Shown: positions 8,761 through 18,274 of the stretch, piece after piece
How positions within the stretch are numbered: position 1 is the stretch's first letter
How the letters are laid out: every line of letters begins with the position of its first letter
From: CAYGAG01 sp964347765
GTDB taxonomy: Archaea; Thermoproteota; Bathyarchaeia; Bathyarchaeales; Bathycorpusculaceae
Assembly: GCA_964347765.1 (NCBI GenBank)
Contig: CAYGAG010000003.1
Span: forward strand, 1 to 64,000
Direction of reading: 5' to 3'
Length of the DNA stretch: 64,000 nt
The notes under the pieces: model-generated
Databases searched by the model: none
What the model was told of the DNA's origin: nothing
What the model saw: only the letters and a program-made list of their open reading frames with translations
Program-made: the position numbers and the translations under genes

Positions 8761-9720
8761 CTATGAGACCAGATGGCACGCCACGAAATGTCCTTTCTTC
8801 ACTTCCAGATATTCAGGAATTTCCTTCTTGCAGATGTCCATCGCATATTGACATCTAGGATGAAATCTACATCCTTCAGGAGGATTTAGAAGATCAGGCG
8901 GAAGTCCAGGTATAGAAACCATCTCATGATGCTCACTAGTCACATCAGGGAATGCGCTTATCAAACCTTTTGTGTATGGGTGAAGTGCATCCTTAAAAAT
9001 CGTGACAACATCCCCATATTCCGCGATTTTACCTGCATACATTATGGCCGCCCTATCACAAAGCTCAGCTATAATCGAAAGGTCATGAGTTATCAGCATC
9101 ATTCCAAGATTCAGCTTGTCTTTCAATTCCCTTATAAGCCTAAGAACTTGAGCAGCTACAATCACATCAAGCGCGGTTGAGGGTTCATCAGCAATAACAA
9201 GCGAAGGATTACAAGCTAAGGCCATAGCTATCATTGCACGCTGCCTCATTCCTCCGCTGAACTCGTGGGGATAATTGTCAAGCCTAGCAGCCTCTATTCC
9301 GACAAGCTCCATCAATTTCCCTGCCCTATCCCAGGCATCTTCATCAACAACATCAGGCTCATGCAGCTTTATGCCCTCGACTATTTGATCCCCAACCTTA
9401 TACACTGGATTCATAGCATTCATGGCACCCTGAAACACTATAGAAATCTCCTTCCACCTGATATCCTCGCGCACCGCATCTTCATCTAGTCCAACTATAT
9501 CTACACCTTTGAAGAACACGTTTCCCCCGATTATCCGACCGTTAGATGGTAAGATCCGCAGAATTGAGAGAGCAGTAGTCGTTTTTCCACACCCAGATTC
9601 ACCAGCAAGTCCAGTTGCCTCTCCTTTCTCCACATCAAAAGAGACATCATCAACAGCCTTAACATCACCACTCATCGTGGCAAAATACGCTTTAAGATTC
9701 CGAACCTCCAATAATGCCAT
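8761..9720 (-). CDS. oppD: Oligopeptide ABC transporter ATPase, OppD/DppD type
   Basis: A 319-residue ABC ATPase with Walker A GESGCGKTT, Q-loop VFQGAMNAMNPVY, signature FSGGMRQRAMIAMAL, Walker B VIADEPSTALD and ITHDLS H-loop. The C-terminal cysteine motif GCRFHPRCQYAMDIC is that of Opp/Dpp ATPases. The ATG is preceded by GGTGATC, a strong Shine-Dalgarno sequence, and by a TATA element at about 9783-9791. First gene of a two-gene operon with the OppF-type ATPase. Standard Opp/Dpp transporters need one copy of each ATPase. Confidence 0.93.
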   Translation of the reverse strand: MALLEVRNLKAYFATMSGDVKAVDDVSFDVEKGEATGLAGESGCGKTTTALSILRILPSNGRIIGGNVFFKGVDIVGLDEDAVREDIRWKEISIVFQGAMNAMNPVYKVGDQIVEGIKLHEPDVVDEDAWDRAGKLMELVGIEAARLDNYPHEFSGGMRQRAMIAMALACNPSLVIADEPSTALDVIVAAQVLRLIRELKDKLNLGMMLITHDLSIIAELCDRAAIMYAGKIAEYGDVVTIFKDALHPYTKGLISAFPDVTSEHHEMVSIPGLPPDLLNPPEGCRFHPRCQYAMDICKKEIPEYLEVKKGHFVACHLVS

Positions 9721-9861
9721 GAACAGATCACCAAGATCCTGTGTCTTGCCTTGAATACATCAGATCAGCATAAAACAGCAATATATTTAACTTTTTAGGC
9801 AACATGTATAAATCAGGAAAAAACGTGAAAACATGATACTTTCGCTCCTGGAGACGATTAC

Positions 9862-10257
9862 TTGAAATACAAGTGGATTCAGAAAGATGTTGACCTTGAG
9901 AAGATCACAGGTGGCATTGAAGATTTTCTTAAAAGCAAGAAATTCAAAACCCATAGAAACGACGATAAAGGTCAACACAGGATTCTAGGAATCTACAGGA
10001 CACCAGAAGGAAGCATCAGGAAGGTAATCGCCACAGTCTCCGGCACACCTGAAAGTTTCACAGTTGAACTAGAAGCTGGAGAGCAAACAAGCTCTGTCCT
10101 GAGACTAGGTTCGTTGATCTCCCTCTTCGGCGGAGGAGGATTCATTGTGAAAGGCCACGAAGCCGCAGACTTCTATAGAAAGATCGAAGACGAATTCTGG
10201 AGATTCGCTCAGACCATAGTGTCAGAACTCAAGGGATCCGCAACATCACTTTCTTAG
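9862..10257 (+). CDS. Conserved-looking hypothetical protein
   Basis: A 131-residue soluble protein starting at TTG, with no signal peptide or convincing membrane helix. An acidic/basic N-terminal half (KWIQKDVDLEKITGGIEDFL) is followed by beta-rich sequence and a glycine run (LFGGGGFIVKG) at about 88-98, then a helix. I do not recognise the family; the pattern is like the small alpha/beta proteins of unknown function common in archaea. It is transcribed divergently from oppD and its end overlaps the end of the OppC-type gene by 12 bp. Confidence 0.6.
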   Translation: MKYKWIQKDVDLEKITGGIEDFLKSKKFKTHRNDDKGQHRILGIYRTPEGSIRKVIATVSGTPESFTVELEAGEQTSSVLRLGSLISLFGGGGFIVKGHEAADFYRKIEDEFWRFAQTIVSELKGSATSLS

Positions 10258-11970
10258 CCTAAGCTTCGGATTCAAGACCTCATCAAGTGCGTAACCCAAC
10301 AGAATGAAGGCAGCTGATAAGAGCGAAATAGCCAAGCCTGGAGGAACAACCCACCACCAGTTCGAGACTGCATTCGCTTCGAAGACTGCATTCAACATTC
10401 TACCCCAAGACATTCTGAAGGGATCATAAAACCCAAGCCAAGAAAGCGAAGCTTCAGCAGTAATTGCTCCTGGCACTGACGTAGCCAGCGAAATGTAGGC
10501 CAATGACATCACGCTCGGCAGGATATGGTGCAGTATTATATGGAAAGGTCCGGCTCCCACTGCTTTCGCAGCTTCTACAAACGGTCTCTCCTTGATCGAA
10601 AGCACTTCTGACCTTACCATTCGAGCAAAACCCATCCATCCTAAGATACCCAACAGAAGTATCAGATTCTCTATGCTTGCACCTAAAACTGCAACTAGCA
10701 CAATCAGCAATGGTAATCCTGGGAGGACGAGCAGAATATCAGTAATCCTCATCAAAAGCTCGTCAGCCAGCCTTCCCAGATAACCAGACGCCAGCCCGAC
10801 AGACAGACCTATTGAAACACTGAACACTGATACCAGAAGACCCAGGTAAAGCGAAACTCGCGTACCATACACAAACTGCGCAAACAGGCTTCGTCCATGG
10901 TGGTCTGTACCCATTATGCCAAAGCTTGTTCCATGCAACAGAAGACCGAAATCATCGATGAGGACTGTGGTTTCAGCATCTTTCTCGGGGCTTCTTTGGT
11001 CAATGAAGGAGATTTCTATGCCATAAACATACCTTCCTGGAGAGGTGAAGACAATTCGATGTGGCTGACTAAATTCTCCGAACACAGTTTCTGAGTTCAC
11101 TTGATACGGAGACTCTGAATCCAAGTGCGATGCTACCGTATCTACGCTAGATCTGCTGATGATCCAGCCGTTCGTGCCGAGCGGAGGAGCTAAGGGAAGC
11201 CCACTTTTAGGCTTGTTGATACCCCAAGGTTGACCTTCACCGTCTAGAGCAAAACCAACGGGAGGATACGCCGAAGCATAGGCATACGGAGTAGGCCAAA
11301 GCTTCCAAATTCTGCCATCTAAATGACCTATGTAAACCGTGATGTTAACAGGAATATCCAGTTCTCCATCGGTTGTTGTGCCGTCAACAAGCACCTCTAT
11401 ATTCCCAATAAACCTGCCTGGGTATCCTGTATAGGGATAGTCGAATTCTTTGTACAGGTGCAACTTGCTTTGATTATAGTATAGCATTCCACTCTGACGA
11501 CTGATCTTCATTTGAAGTGAACCATCCTCTTTGTAACGAGCAAAGCCTGGCGGCGCTTGGAAAAAACCTTCTTCCAGACGAACTTCATAGGAGATTCCGT
11601 CGCCTTCAATTGCAAGATTCCACTCTCCTCCATCTTCAATAGTTTTGGGGAGACCTGGATTCTCCACTATGAGCATATTCTCACTTAGGTAAGATTTGCC
11701 CCCTAGCCATTCAGGTAGAAAACGAAGCCATGTTGGAGAAGTACTGCCGACACCTAAGGGAAAACCCCGTTCCACAGGGTCCTCTCCTAACTTATTGTAT
11801 GGCGTGAACAGTTGGGCTTCAACGGCAATTACAACAAATGCTATAATAATAGCTAATCCGAAGGCTGACTTCCTTTTCTTCAAGAGAAGCTTCAGGAAAC
11901 CCCAAAGCCTTTCTGCCGTGAAGGCAAGCCTACCCTTCTTTCCACCGTGAGTTTCTGCCATACTAATCAC
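10246..11970 (-). CDS. OppC-type permease with a large extracytoplasmic insert
   Basis: A 574-residue permease, about twice the usual OppC/DppC length. One N-terminal membrane helix (about 38-55) is followed by some 280 residues of soluble, beta-rich sequence (about 60-345), and only then the canonical core: GTDHHGRSLFAQFVYGTRVS, four to five membrane helices, and the EAA loop EAAKAVGAGPFHIILHHILP that docks on the ATPase. The insert lies where the family has a short extracellular loop, so it should face outside and might receive the binding protein or substrate (inference). The start GTG overlaps the stop of the OppB-type gene (GTGA); an ATG at 11961 is an alternative. Confidence 0.88.
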   Translation of the reverse strand: MISMAETHGGKKGRLAFTAERLWGFLKLLLKKRKSAFGLAIIIAFVVIAVEAQLFTPYNKLGEDPVERGFPLGVGSTSPTWLRFLPEWLGGKSYLSENMLIVENPGLPKTIEDGGEWNLAIEGDGISYEVRLEEGFFQAPPGFARYKEDGSLQMKISRQSGMLYYNQSKLHLYKEFDYPYTGYPGRFIGNIEVLVDGTTTDGELDIPVNITVYIGHLDGRIWKLWPTPYAYASAYPPVGFALDGEGQPWGINKPKSGLPLAPPLGTNGWIISRSSVDTVASHLDSESPYQVNSETVFGEFSQPHRIVFTSPGRYVYGIEISFIDQRSPEKDAETTVLIDDFGLLLHGTSFGIMGTDHHGRSLFAQFVYGTRVSLYLGLLVSVFSVSIGLSVGLASGYLGRLADELLMRITDILLVLPGLPLLIVLVAVLGASIENLILLLGILGWMGFARMVRSEVLSIKERPFVEAAKAVGAGPFHIILHHILPSVMSLAYISLATSVPGAITAEASLSWLGFYDPFRMSWGRMLNAVFEANAVSNWWWVVPPGLAISLLSAAFILLGYALDEVLNPKLRLRK

Positions 11971-13031
11971 CCATACTTTATCCGCGGATCAATTATCCCG
12001 TAAAGAAGGTCGGCGATGATGTTGGCTACAACAACCGCTATAGACGTAATATAGAAGACGGCCATCAGTACTGGATAATCAAGGAACTGAATAGCCTCCC
12101 AAGTCCATGTACCGACTCCAGGATATGTAAAAACGGTTTCTGTAATGATCGCTCCGGTTATCGTGAATGCGAAACTTAGCGCGGCGCTAGTTATTATTGG
12201 CAATGAAGCGTTTTTGAGAGCATGCTTGACAAGTACGTTACTTTCCTTCAGTCCTTTCGCTTTAGCCGTCAACACGTAATCCTCTGTAACAGTTTCCAAC
12301 ATAGTTGCTCTAGTTAGGAGCAGCCAGCCTCCGAAGAAGAAGAAAGTCAAAGTTATGAGTGGAAGCATAAGATGGTGAAGATAGCCCCCAATAAGCGTGA
12401 AGAAACCCTCAGCGTTGAATGATAATATCAAATCTAAAGCGTTAGCAGAACCTTGAGAAGTCGAAGTGAAGACTACAGGCCACCTGCCAGCCCATTCTCT
12501 TGGAAAGGCTCCCGCATTCGGGAACCAATGCAGGCGTGAATAGAATATAAGAAGAAACATTAAACCAAGCCAAAAAGTAGGTAAGGAGCCTATAAACAGA
12601 GAAGAGACTACTGATCCGCTATCGAAGAGACTGCCTCGCCTTTGAATTGCAGCAATTCCCCAAAAGATCCCTATTATAATTGAAATGACCGTGGACAATC
12701 CTAGAAGTAACAGCGTATAAGGTAACCTTTGTGCCAAAACTGTTCCAATAGGCAACCTATTGACAAATGCTGTTCCAAACTGAAACGTAAGCAGGTTCCT
12801 CGTATACTTCACCATCTGAACCCAGAAAGATTCATTGAGTCCCCAGATGGCTCTAACCTCCTCTTGGTGTGCACGCCTTGACTCTGGGCTTTCCGTAGTC
12901 CATGGCTGCATCATAAAAGCCACAGGGTCGCCCGGCATCATTTTGAAAATGGCAAAGTTAAGCAAGACTATTATCATGATTAGAAAGAAGGAATAAACCA
13001 GCCGCTTTAAAATATAGGTTCTGAGACCCAT
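11967..13031 (-). CDS. oppB: OppB-type permease
   Basis: A 354-residue permease of the OppB/DppB family: N-terminal YILKRLVYSFFL, first membrane helix, the family's MMPGDPV motif, five further helices, the EAA loop AKAKGLKESNVLVKHALKNA, and the C-terminal signature DPRIKYG. Starting at the ATG at 13031 removes a 39-residue unsupported N-terminal extension and is backed by GGTGGAG five bases upstream. Partner of the OppC-type permease with which it overlaps by 4 bp. The natural ATPase partners are the oppD-oppF pair close by. Confidence 0.9.
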   Translation of the reverse strand: MGLRTYILKRLVYSFFLIMIIVLLNFAIFKMMPGDPVAFMMQPWTTESPESRRAHQEEVRAIWGLNESFWVQMVKYTRNLLTFQFGTAFVNRLPIGTVLAQRLPYTLLLLGLSTVISIIIGIFWGIAAIQRRGSLFDSGSVVSSLFIGSLPTFWLGLMFLLIFYSRLHWFPNAGAFPREWAGRWPVVFTSTSQGSANALDLILSFNAEGFFTLIGGYLHHLMLPLITLTFFFFGGWLLLTRATMLETVTEDYVLTAKAKGLKESNVLVKHALKNASLPIITSAALSFAFTITGAIITETVFTYPGVGTWTWEAIQFLDYPVLMAVFYITSIAVVVANIIADLLYGIIDPRIKYG

Positions 13032-13227
13032 ATTTCTCCACCTTGCGATGATATGAGTTACTAACCTTCTTAAGTTTTTGCCCAACAATGTCAGGGCGGA
13101 ACTCCCCGAAACTCTACGAATCTCAATGATCAGCCAAGATAAAAACACTCATAGAAACGTCCTTTGCTTATGAACAAAACCTTAAATACACCGAGCCATG
13201 ATACAAGCCAAAAAAGGAATGTATACA

Positions 13228-14361
13228 ATGCCACAGATAAAACTACGTATGACATTCCTGTTATCACTTCTTAGCTCTATCCTGATAATCTTTAACGGTG
13301 TCTGGATATTCACTAATGGCGGTCCCATAGTTCTTTCATCTTTTGGGGTGTCATCACTCGAAGAGATCACGAACGCTGAGGCCTTCTGGGGTCGAATAGC
13401 ATTCGGCATTCCTGGACTTGTAGAAGGCTTTTGGGTGCCCCTATGGCTTTTATTCGCTGTAGCCACACTCATATGTAGCCTTCTAGTCTACAGGAATCCA
13501 AGACGGCATCCTATTTGCGGGCTTTTGACGATGATATTTTCGCTTCTCAGTCTTCCTATAGGAGGAGGATTCTATGTTGGTTCTATCCTCGGATTCGTCG
13601 GCGGTGCAGCTAGTCTGGAGTGGAAGAAACCCTTCATGGACACGTTTTTCGGGAAATTGCTGAAAGCAGCTACATTCAACTCAGAGTTCTACAGCATACT
13701 TCGCGAAAGAGGTGAAGCGATCGGAATAGCTGCTTTCACCGTTCTCTTCATCGGTACTCTGAGCGGGATAGGCAATGGAGTCTACACCTATAATGCAAAC
13801 TTGATACGGGAAGGAGGGGCTCCAGCCTTCGAAATTCTTCTACGAGGATCTGTAATGTGGACAGAAAAACCTTTCGTTTCAGCCATATCCTTCATCGGCG
13901 TCAGCCTAGTAAAGTGGCTTATGCTCTCCTTTGCCATATATTGGATAGGAGCAAAGCTCACCTCAGCATCAGCTGAGTATAATGAAGTGGCCAGGACAAC
14001 AGCATTCGCATATGTCCCAGAAATTCTGCTAGTATTCATGCCACTCATGTTCTCAAATGAGCCAACTCTATCATCCCAATGGCCGCTGGGGCTGTATGTT
14101 GTTTCTAGACTTTGGGCATTTGCCATTCTGGTAGTAGCCAGTGGACAGGCATTAGGCTTTTCAAGAAGAAAGGCCCTTGGAGTCGCGTTCTTTGGAGGAA
14201 CTCTGTACTGGCTAGCATACCACCTTCTTGTTGTCCCAACATTTAATGTTCCAGGCATTGAACTCAAGTTTGCGATGCCTGAGTCTTCATGGATAATCCT
14301 TTCGTGGGTAACAGGTGCAGCCTTCGTCGCGATGTTGTTTGGAGTCTTTAGAGAGAAGTGA
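13228..14361 (+). CDS. Polytopic membrane protein, possibly Yip1-like C-terminal half
   Basis: A 377-residue membrane protein with about eight to nine hydrophobic helices. The first part (four helices, to about 120) resembles small DUF6114-like four-helix modules; the second (from about 170: an amphipathic stretch, then five helices) resembles the Yip1 family of membrane proteins. Both are tentative. An upstream ATG exists at 13198, but a clear TATA element CTTAAATAC at 13182-13190 places transcription start near 13212, and AGGA lies at a good distance before the ATG at 13228. No function can be assigned. It is flanked by permease genes but on the opposite strand. Confidence 0.65.
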   Translation: MPQIKLRMTFLLSLLSSILIIFNGVWIFTNGGPIVLSSFGVSSLEEITNAEAFWGRIAFGIPGLVEGFWVPLWLLFAVATLICSLLVYRNPRRHPICGLLTMIFSLLSLPIGGGFYVGSILGFVGGAASLEWKKPFMDTFFGKLLKAATFNSEFYSILRERGEAIGIAAFTVLFIGTLSGIGNGVYTYNANLIREGGAPAFEILLRGSVMWTEKPFVSAISFIGVSLVKWLMLSFAIYWIGAKLTSASAEYNEVARTTAFAYVPEILLVFMPLMFSNEPTLSSQWPLGLYVVSRLWAFAILVVASGQALGFSRRKALGVAFFGGTLYWLAYHLLVVPTFNVPGIELKFAMPESSWIILSWVTGAAFVAMLFGVFREK

Positions 14362-14449
14362 TGCTTATCCCTTTGTTCGCTCTTGATGATTTCGCTACTG
14401 ACTTCACAAGTGATCTCTGGGCATTTTGACGTCACTTAACCAGATGGTA

Positions 14450-14674
14450 TCAGGTTCCCAATGTTTCCTGCTCAGATTCTCTCCGTTTGGAGATCAACCA
14501 GTCCTTGTAGCCGGACACAACGCCCCAAACTATGAAGATGACAATTGTCGCAGCAAGCCTAAGCATTTCCGGCAACTGCAAAATAAGCCATATCACTGCT
14601 AGCGGCAACACAACTATCAAGGTCGTAGCTAGAACAAGTATCCAAGCCCACCTATCCAACAATGTACTTGACAA
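14450..14674 (-). CDS. Small two-helix membrane protein, unknown function
   Basis: A 74-residue protein with two strong membrane helices (about 9-31 and 38-54) and a basic/acidic C-terminal tail. A good TATA element (GGCATATATATC, about 14705-14716) lies at the right distance for a short leader, which supports expression. No family recognised. Confidence 0.6.
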   Translation of the reverse strand: MSSTLLDRWAWILVLATTLIVVLPLAVIWLILQLPEMLRLAATIVIFIVWGVVSGYKDWLISKRRESEQETLGT

Positions 14675-14843
14675 TTGATATCAACATCCAACAAAACGTA
14701 TTTTGATATATATGCCTTTGCGAAATCTCCCCCGTAGAACAAGCGAGCAGGAAATCAGTGAGTTGATCGAAGCCAGCAAAATGATGAAAAAAGTGAGATC
14801 AAACTGAATCATCAAAACATACAATCGCCAAGTGACCATACAT

Positions 14844-16727
14844 CTAGAACAACAGTTTTCGCGAGCGCAGTCTAGGGTTTGTCACTTCCATTACTTTGTT
14901 GCCGATAGCAACTAATGCTAATGCCACCAATGCGATGCATATAGCAGGTGGAAAGATCAGCCACCACTGGTAACCTCTGAACTCTGCGCCATAGGACAGG
15001 ATAGTTCCCCAACTCATGTATGGAGCAAGAAGCACAGGATCTATACGATTCCAAAGCCTACGTTCGAAACCTATGAAATCCAGAGACGACTGCACAGAAA
15101 GAGCTGTAACTGCTAAAAGAGGCAGGCTTGAAGCCGCAGCAGGTATGCAATCCGGTAGAAGACAGCGGAACAAAATATACCGGTCTCCAGCGCCCGCAGC
15201 TCTTGCAGCCTCAACAAAAGGTCTTTCTTTAGCAGATATTACTGCTGCCCTGACAAGTTTAGCTGCGAATGGCCACGTTGTAAGACCTACTGCCAACATC
15301 CATTTGATTGGCGTCGGAGTGTATGAATATATGTTCGGAAAATAGACAATTATGACTATTATTGGAACGGATAAGAACAGGTCCGTAACGCGGTCCAGAA
15401 GATAACCAATCGCACGGTCGTTATAATAGCCAGAGAACAATCCTATGAAATAGCCTATTACCAGTGCTATGATGACGGCGCCTAAGCCTTCCAACAGGCT
15501 TGTTCGTGCGCCCCACAAGACCATAGCCAGCATGTCGCGCCCATATATATCTGTCCCAAGCAGATGGTTAAGATTCGGCGACTGAAGAGGTGACAATCTA
15601 CCGAGTTTGAAGGGATTGGTTAGAGGCAGATACGGTACGACGAGTCCCGATATTGCAAAGAATAGTATTATTCCCAATCCGATCTTCCCACTGTATCCTT
15701 GCATAAACTCTTTCATGAATTTCAGGAATTTCTTGTGAAGCGGTTGGGACGACCCAAGATCGCTGCCTTGTTTTTGAGGTCTCTCAAATCCAGCTCCGTC
15801 AGTTCTTATGCGTGGATCCAAGAAGGATAGGCTGATGTCGACTGCGAAATTCAGTACTATAATTATGGTTGCGAACACTATGAAGACTGCTTGCAAGAGG
15901 GGTGTGGGAGGTATTCGCTCTCTGGAGTAGGAGTCAATGGCTGATTTGAAAAACATAAAGCCTATTCCGTTTCGTGAGAATACATATTCGGTCATTATTG
16001 TTCCCAACACTAGCAGCGGGGGAGTCAAGGCGACTATTGAGACCACGGGGATTGCAGCATTTCTCAAGGCATGCTTAAGCATTATTTTCGTTGGGCTGAG
16101 CCCCTTTGCTTTTGCTGTTTTGATATACTCTTCAGTATAAACTTCTCTGAGGCTATTTCTGGTCACTATAAAGTATACCCCAGTAAAGACGATCAGAAAA
16201 GTCATGAGTGGAAGAATGAGATGGCTTAGAAAGTCTACCGTGAAGCCGAAGACATCTGATAGAGGAGATTGGAAGATCCATTTGTCTGAATACCAATGAA
16301 ATGCTGGAAATGGAGGATACAAATATAACCTGAAGACTAAACCAGTCCACCAAATTGGAAAGGCAAAAGGTATGAGTGCTGCTACAGTCAAGATCGTGTC
16401 GATCTTCCTACCTTGTTTGTACGAAGCTAATGTGCCCAGAACGACACCGAGAGTTATCGCTATGACGACGGCCAAAACAAGTAGAGTTATGCTGAAAATC
16501 GACGTGCTGAACAGGTAGTCCAGTATGGGAATAGGCTCGGCCCCAGAGTATAGGCCAAATCTCTCTACAAACACAAATTTCAGGTACTCAACTGTTTGAG
16601 TCGGAAGAGAATGAAGGTCAACTTGCATAGACGGTGCATAGAAGAATAAGAAGTTCAAAATCAGAACAAAAATCCATATGACTATGCTGTTTAAGGTCCT
16701 TCTTACGAAGTACTCCTTAAAAGTCAA
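14844..16727 (-). CDS. Fused OppB-OppC peptide permease
   Basis: A 627-residue protein in which two permease subunits are joined in one frame. Residues 1-about 325 are OppB-type: EYFVRRTLNS, six helices, EAA loop AKAKGLSPTKIMLKHALRNA, and closing DPRIRTDG. A basic linker (about 326-350) leads into an OppC-type half: first helix, LLGTDIYGRDMLAMVLWGA, helices, EAA loop EAARAAGAGDRYILFRCLLP, closing NPRLRSR. Each EAA loop is intact, so one polypeptide could form the whole membrane channel. TTG start with GGGGAGAG six bases upstream. A TATA element and a 14-bp palindrome (16744-16757) precede it. No ATPase or binding protein lies directly beside it, so it may share the oppD-oppF pair. Confidence 0.9.
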   Translation of the reverse strand: MTFKEYFVRRTLNSIVIWIFVLILNFLFFYAPSMQVDLHSLPTQTVEYLKFVFVERFGLYSGAEPIPILDYLFSTSIFSITLLVLAVVIAITLGVVLGTLASYKQGRKIDTILTVAALIPFAFPIWWTGLVFRLYLYPPFPAFHWYSDKWIFQSPLSDVFGFTVDFLSHLILPLMTFLIVFTGVYFIVTRNSLREVYTEEYIKTAKAKGLSPTKIMLKHALRNAAIPVVSIVALTPPLLVLGTIMTEYVFSRNGIGFMFFKSAIDSYSRERIPPTPLLQAVFIVFATIIIVLNFAVDISLSFLDPRIRTDGAGFERPQKQGSDLGSSQPLHKKFLKFMKEFMQGYSGKIGLGIILFFAISGLVVPYLPLTNPFKLGRLSPLQSPNLNHLLGTDIYGRDMLAMVLWGARTSLLEGLGAVIIALVIGYFIGLFSGYYNDRAIGYLLDRVTDLFLSVPIIVIIVYFPNIYSYTPTPIKWMLAVGLTTWPFAAKLVRAAVISAKERPFVEAARAAGAGDRYILFRCLLPDCIPAAASSLPLLAVTALSVQSSLDFIGFERRLWNRIDPVLLAPYMSWGTILSYGAEFRGYQWWLIFPPAICIALVALALVAIGNKVMEVTNPRLRSRKLLF

Positions 16728-16743
16728 TTGGTCTCTCCCCGTA

Positions 16744-16757
16744 TTTCGATATCGAAA
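16744..16757. promoter_or_regulatory. Perfect 14-bp palindrome at the fused-permease promoter
   Basis: TTTCGATATCGAAA reads the same on both strands. It lies 10-20 bp downstream of the TATA element (minus strand ATATTTAAAG, about 16767-16776), about where transcription should begin, a usual repressor position in archaea. A partial copy ATTTCGATTTCG follows at about 16776-16787. Confidence 0.5.
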
Positions 16758-16894
16758 CTTGCGTGCTTTAAATATTTCGATTTCGTCGGTTTAGAAGGGT
16801 CGAGCGGGAGTATAACTTGTCTCCACTGCTTCGAAGGTGTGCGTGTGTGTTACGGAAAATTGGTGAACTCTTTTGTGGCTCTTCCATTGCTGAG

Positions 16895-18274
16895 TCAGGA
16901 ATTAGAGGCGCAGGCAGGGTCCTTTCTTGATTTTACAAATAATGATTTCAGGGATATAACGGTTGCAACAATGGTCAGAAGAAAGAAAGTCACGATCGAG
17001 AACTCTGGCACTATAACTACTTCACGAATTGAGTGCTGGTAAGCAAAATAGATCCATCTGTGAGTGACGTTATCGAACAAGTTGTGGTCCACCAGGATCG
17101 GGTCACTACCATCAATCGTGATATTGTATGGTTCAGTCATCAAAGCGTGTGGAATAGATGTTCTACAGAAACCAATCGTTCCGTCGGAGCCTTTCACTTG
17201 AAAACTTATCCTGCTATCAGATTGTTCGTAGTTGAAGCTGAAGACCGTGGAATTGCTGACTATATTAATTGGATAGGTTCCGTTCAATCTATCAGCCTTG
17301 AAAACGTATAGCGCACCAACAAGGGGATATCTGTCTTCCACCTTTTCATCTAGGGCGTAGGCTGTGTCGCCTATGCCATCATAGCCTGAAACGTCTTGGT
17401 TTGGGCCGCTCTTCAGGTCTTCTCCATTGTACGTGTTCCAGAAATTTCCGCCGACAGGGTAGCCGTTATCCCATCTGTTCCTCTGACCATAAGAGGCGCA
17501 TCCCTCAGTGTTGTTGACGAAATTGTTGTGATAGATAATATTATCATGAGATGGTGTTTCTCCTGGAATCTCAAGTCCAAAGGCCACGTTGTTGAAGATT
17601 GTGTTTCCGCAGACGATATTTTCTCCACCCCAGTCTACTTCCAACCCGTTCCAATCATTACTATGGATTATGTTCCGCTTCACCAGGCTTCTGTTGGAGT
17701 GAGCAATGAAGACTCCATAACGATTTCTTGTTATATTATTATCCTGCACAACATTGCCCATAGTCTTGTGAAATTGGTCACCTATCTTGACACCGACAAA
17801 ATTCTCCTTGATAATGTTGTTGCAAATGATACTACTGTTGGCTTCAACTCTTATTCCATATCCAAGATCACCTCTGGTCAAGATCGTGAATCCATTCACG
17901 ATAGTGTTAGAAGCTACTATGGTTATGGCGTAGGTCCCGCCAGATATAATTGTGGTTCTGTTATCTTCTCCTAAGAGACTTACACTTTTGTTTAGTACAA
18001 CGCTCTCAAGGTAAAGGTTGGGTCTAACCAGAATGATGTCACCATTGCTCGCGTTGTTTATCGCATCTTGAATCGTATTATAATGATCTGGAACAATTAT
18101 CTCCCGAGCATTACCCTCTATGAAGCTACAGACAAAGTCTTCTTGACCCAACTCAGCTTGCAGCAATGCTGGAAGAAATGAAAAGATCATTAGGAAGATG
18201 ATGCATGGGCAGAAAGCCTTGAATCTGACCTTGCGCCCCGTCCTTTTAAAGGCGAATGAACCAATAGCTGTCAT
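16895..18274 (-). CDS. NosD-type parallel beta-helix surface protein with PEF-like C-terminal anchor
   Basis: A 459-residue exported protein. A signal/anchor helix (about 22-40) is followed by a periplasmic copper-binding NosD/right-handed beta-helix domain (about 60-310) opened by the family's VPDHYNTIQDAINNASNGDI motif and showing regular N-x-I/N-x-N turns (NNIIKEN, NNITRNRYGVFIAHS, GNTIFNN). The region ends with SGYDGIGDTAY, DRYPLVG, typical of archaeal members. A C-terminal VPEFS then a hydrophobic helix and basic tail resemble PEF-CTERM archaeosortase signals. The ligand is unknown; such proteins are usual envelope components. Its ATG overlaps the upstream gene's stop (ATGA). Confidence 0.8.
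   Translation of the reverse strand: MTAIGSFAFKRTGRKVRFKAFCPCIIFLMIFSFLPALLQAELGQEDFVCSFIEGNAREIIVPDHYNTIQDAINNASNGDIILVRPNLYLESVVLNKSVSLLGEDNRTTIISGGTYAITIVASNTIVNGFTILTRGDLGYGIRVEANSSIICNNIIKENFVGVKIGDQFHKTMGNVVQDNNITRNRYGVFIAHSNRSLVKRNIIHSNDWNGLEVDWGGENIVCGNTIFNNVAFGLEIPGETPSHDNIIYHNNFVNNTEGCASYGQRNRWDNGYPVGGNFWNTYNGEDLKSGPNQDVSGYDGIGDTAYALDEKVEDRYPLVGALYVFKADRLNGTYPINIVSNSTVFSFNYEQSDSRISFQVKGSDGTIGFCRTSIPHALMTEPYNITIDGSDPILVDHNLFDNVTHRWIYFAYQHSIREVVIVPEFSIVTFFLLTIVATVISLKSLFVKSRKDPACASNS

Noticed and set aside
13788..14435. 215-codon frame opposite the membrane-protein gene
   Set aside because: Lies antisense to a coherent polytopic membrane protein; composition (Ser/Thr/Lys rich) and lack of start signal mark it as a shadow.
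17396..17974. 192-codon plus-strand frame over the NosD gene
   Set aside because: Antisense to regular beta-helix repeats; no domain or ribosome binding site.
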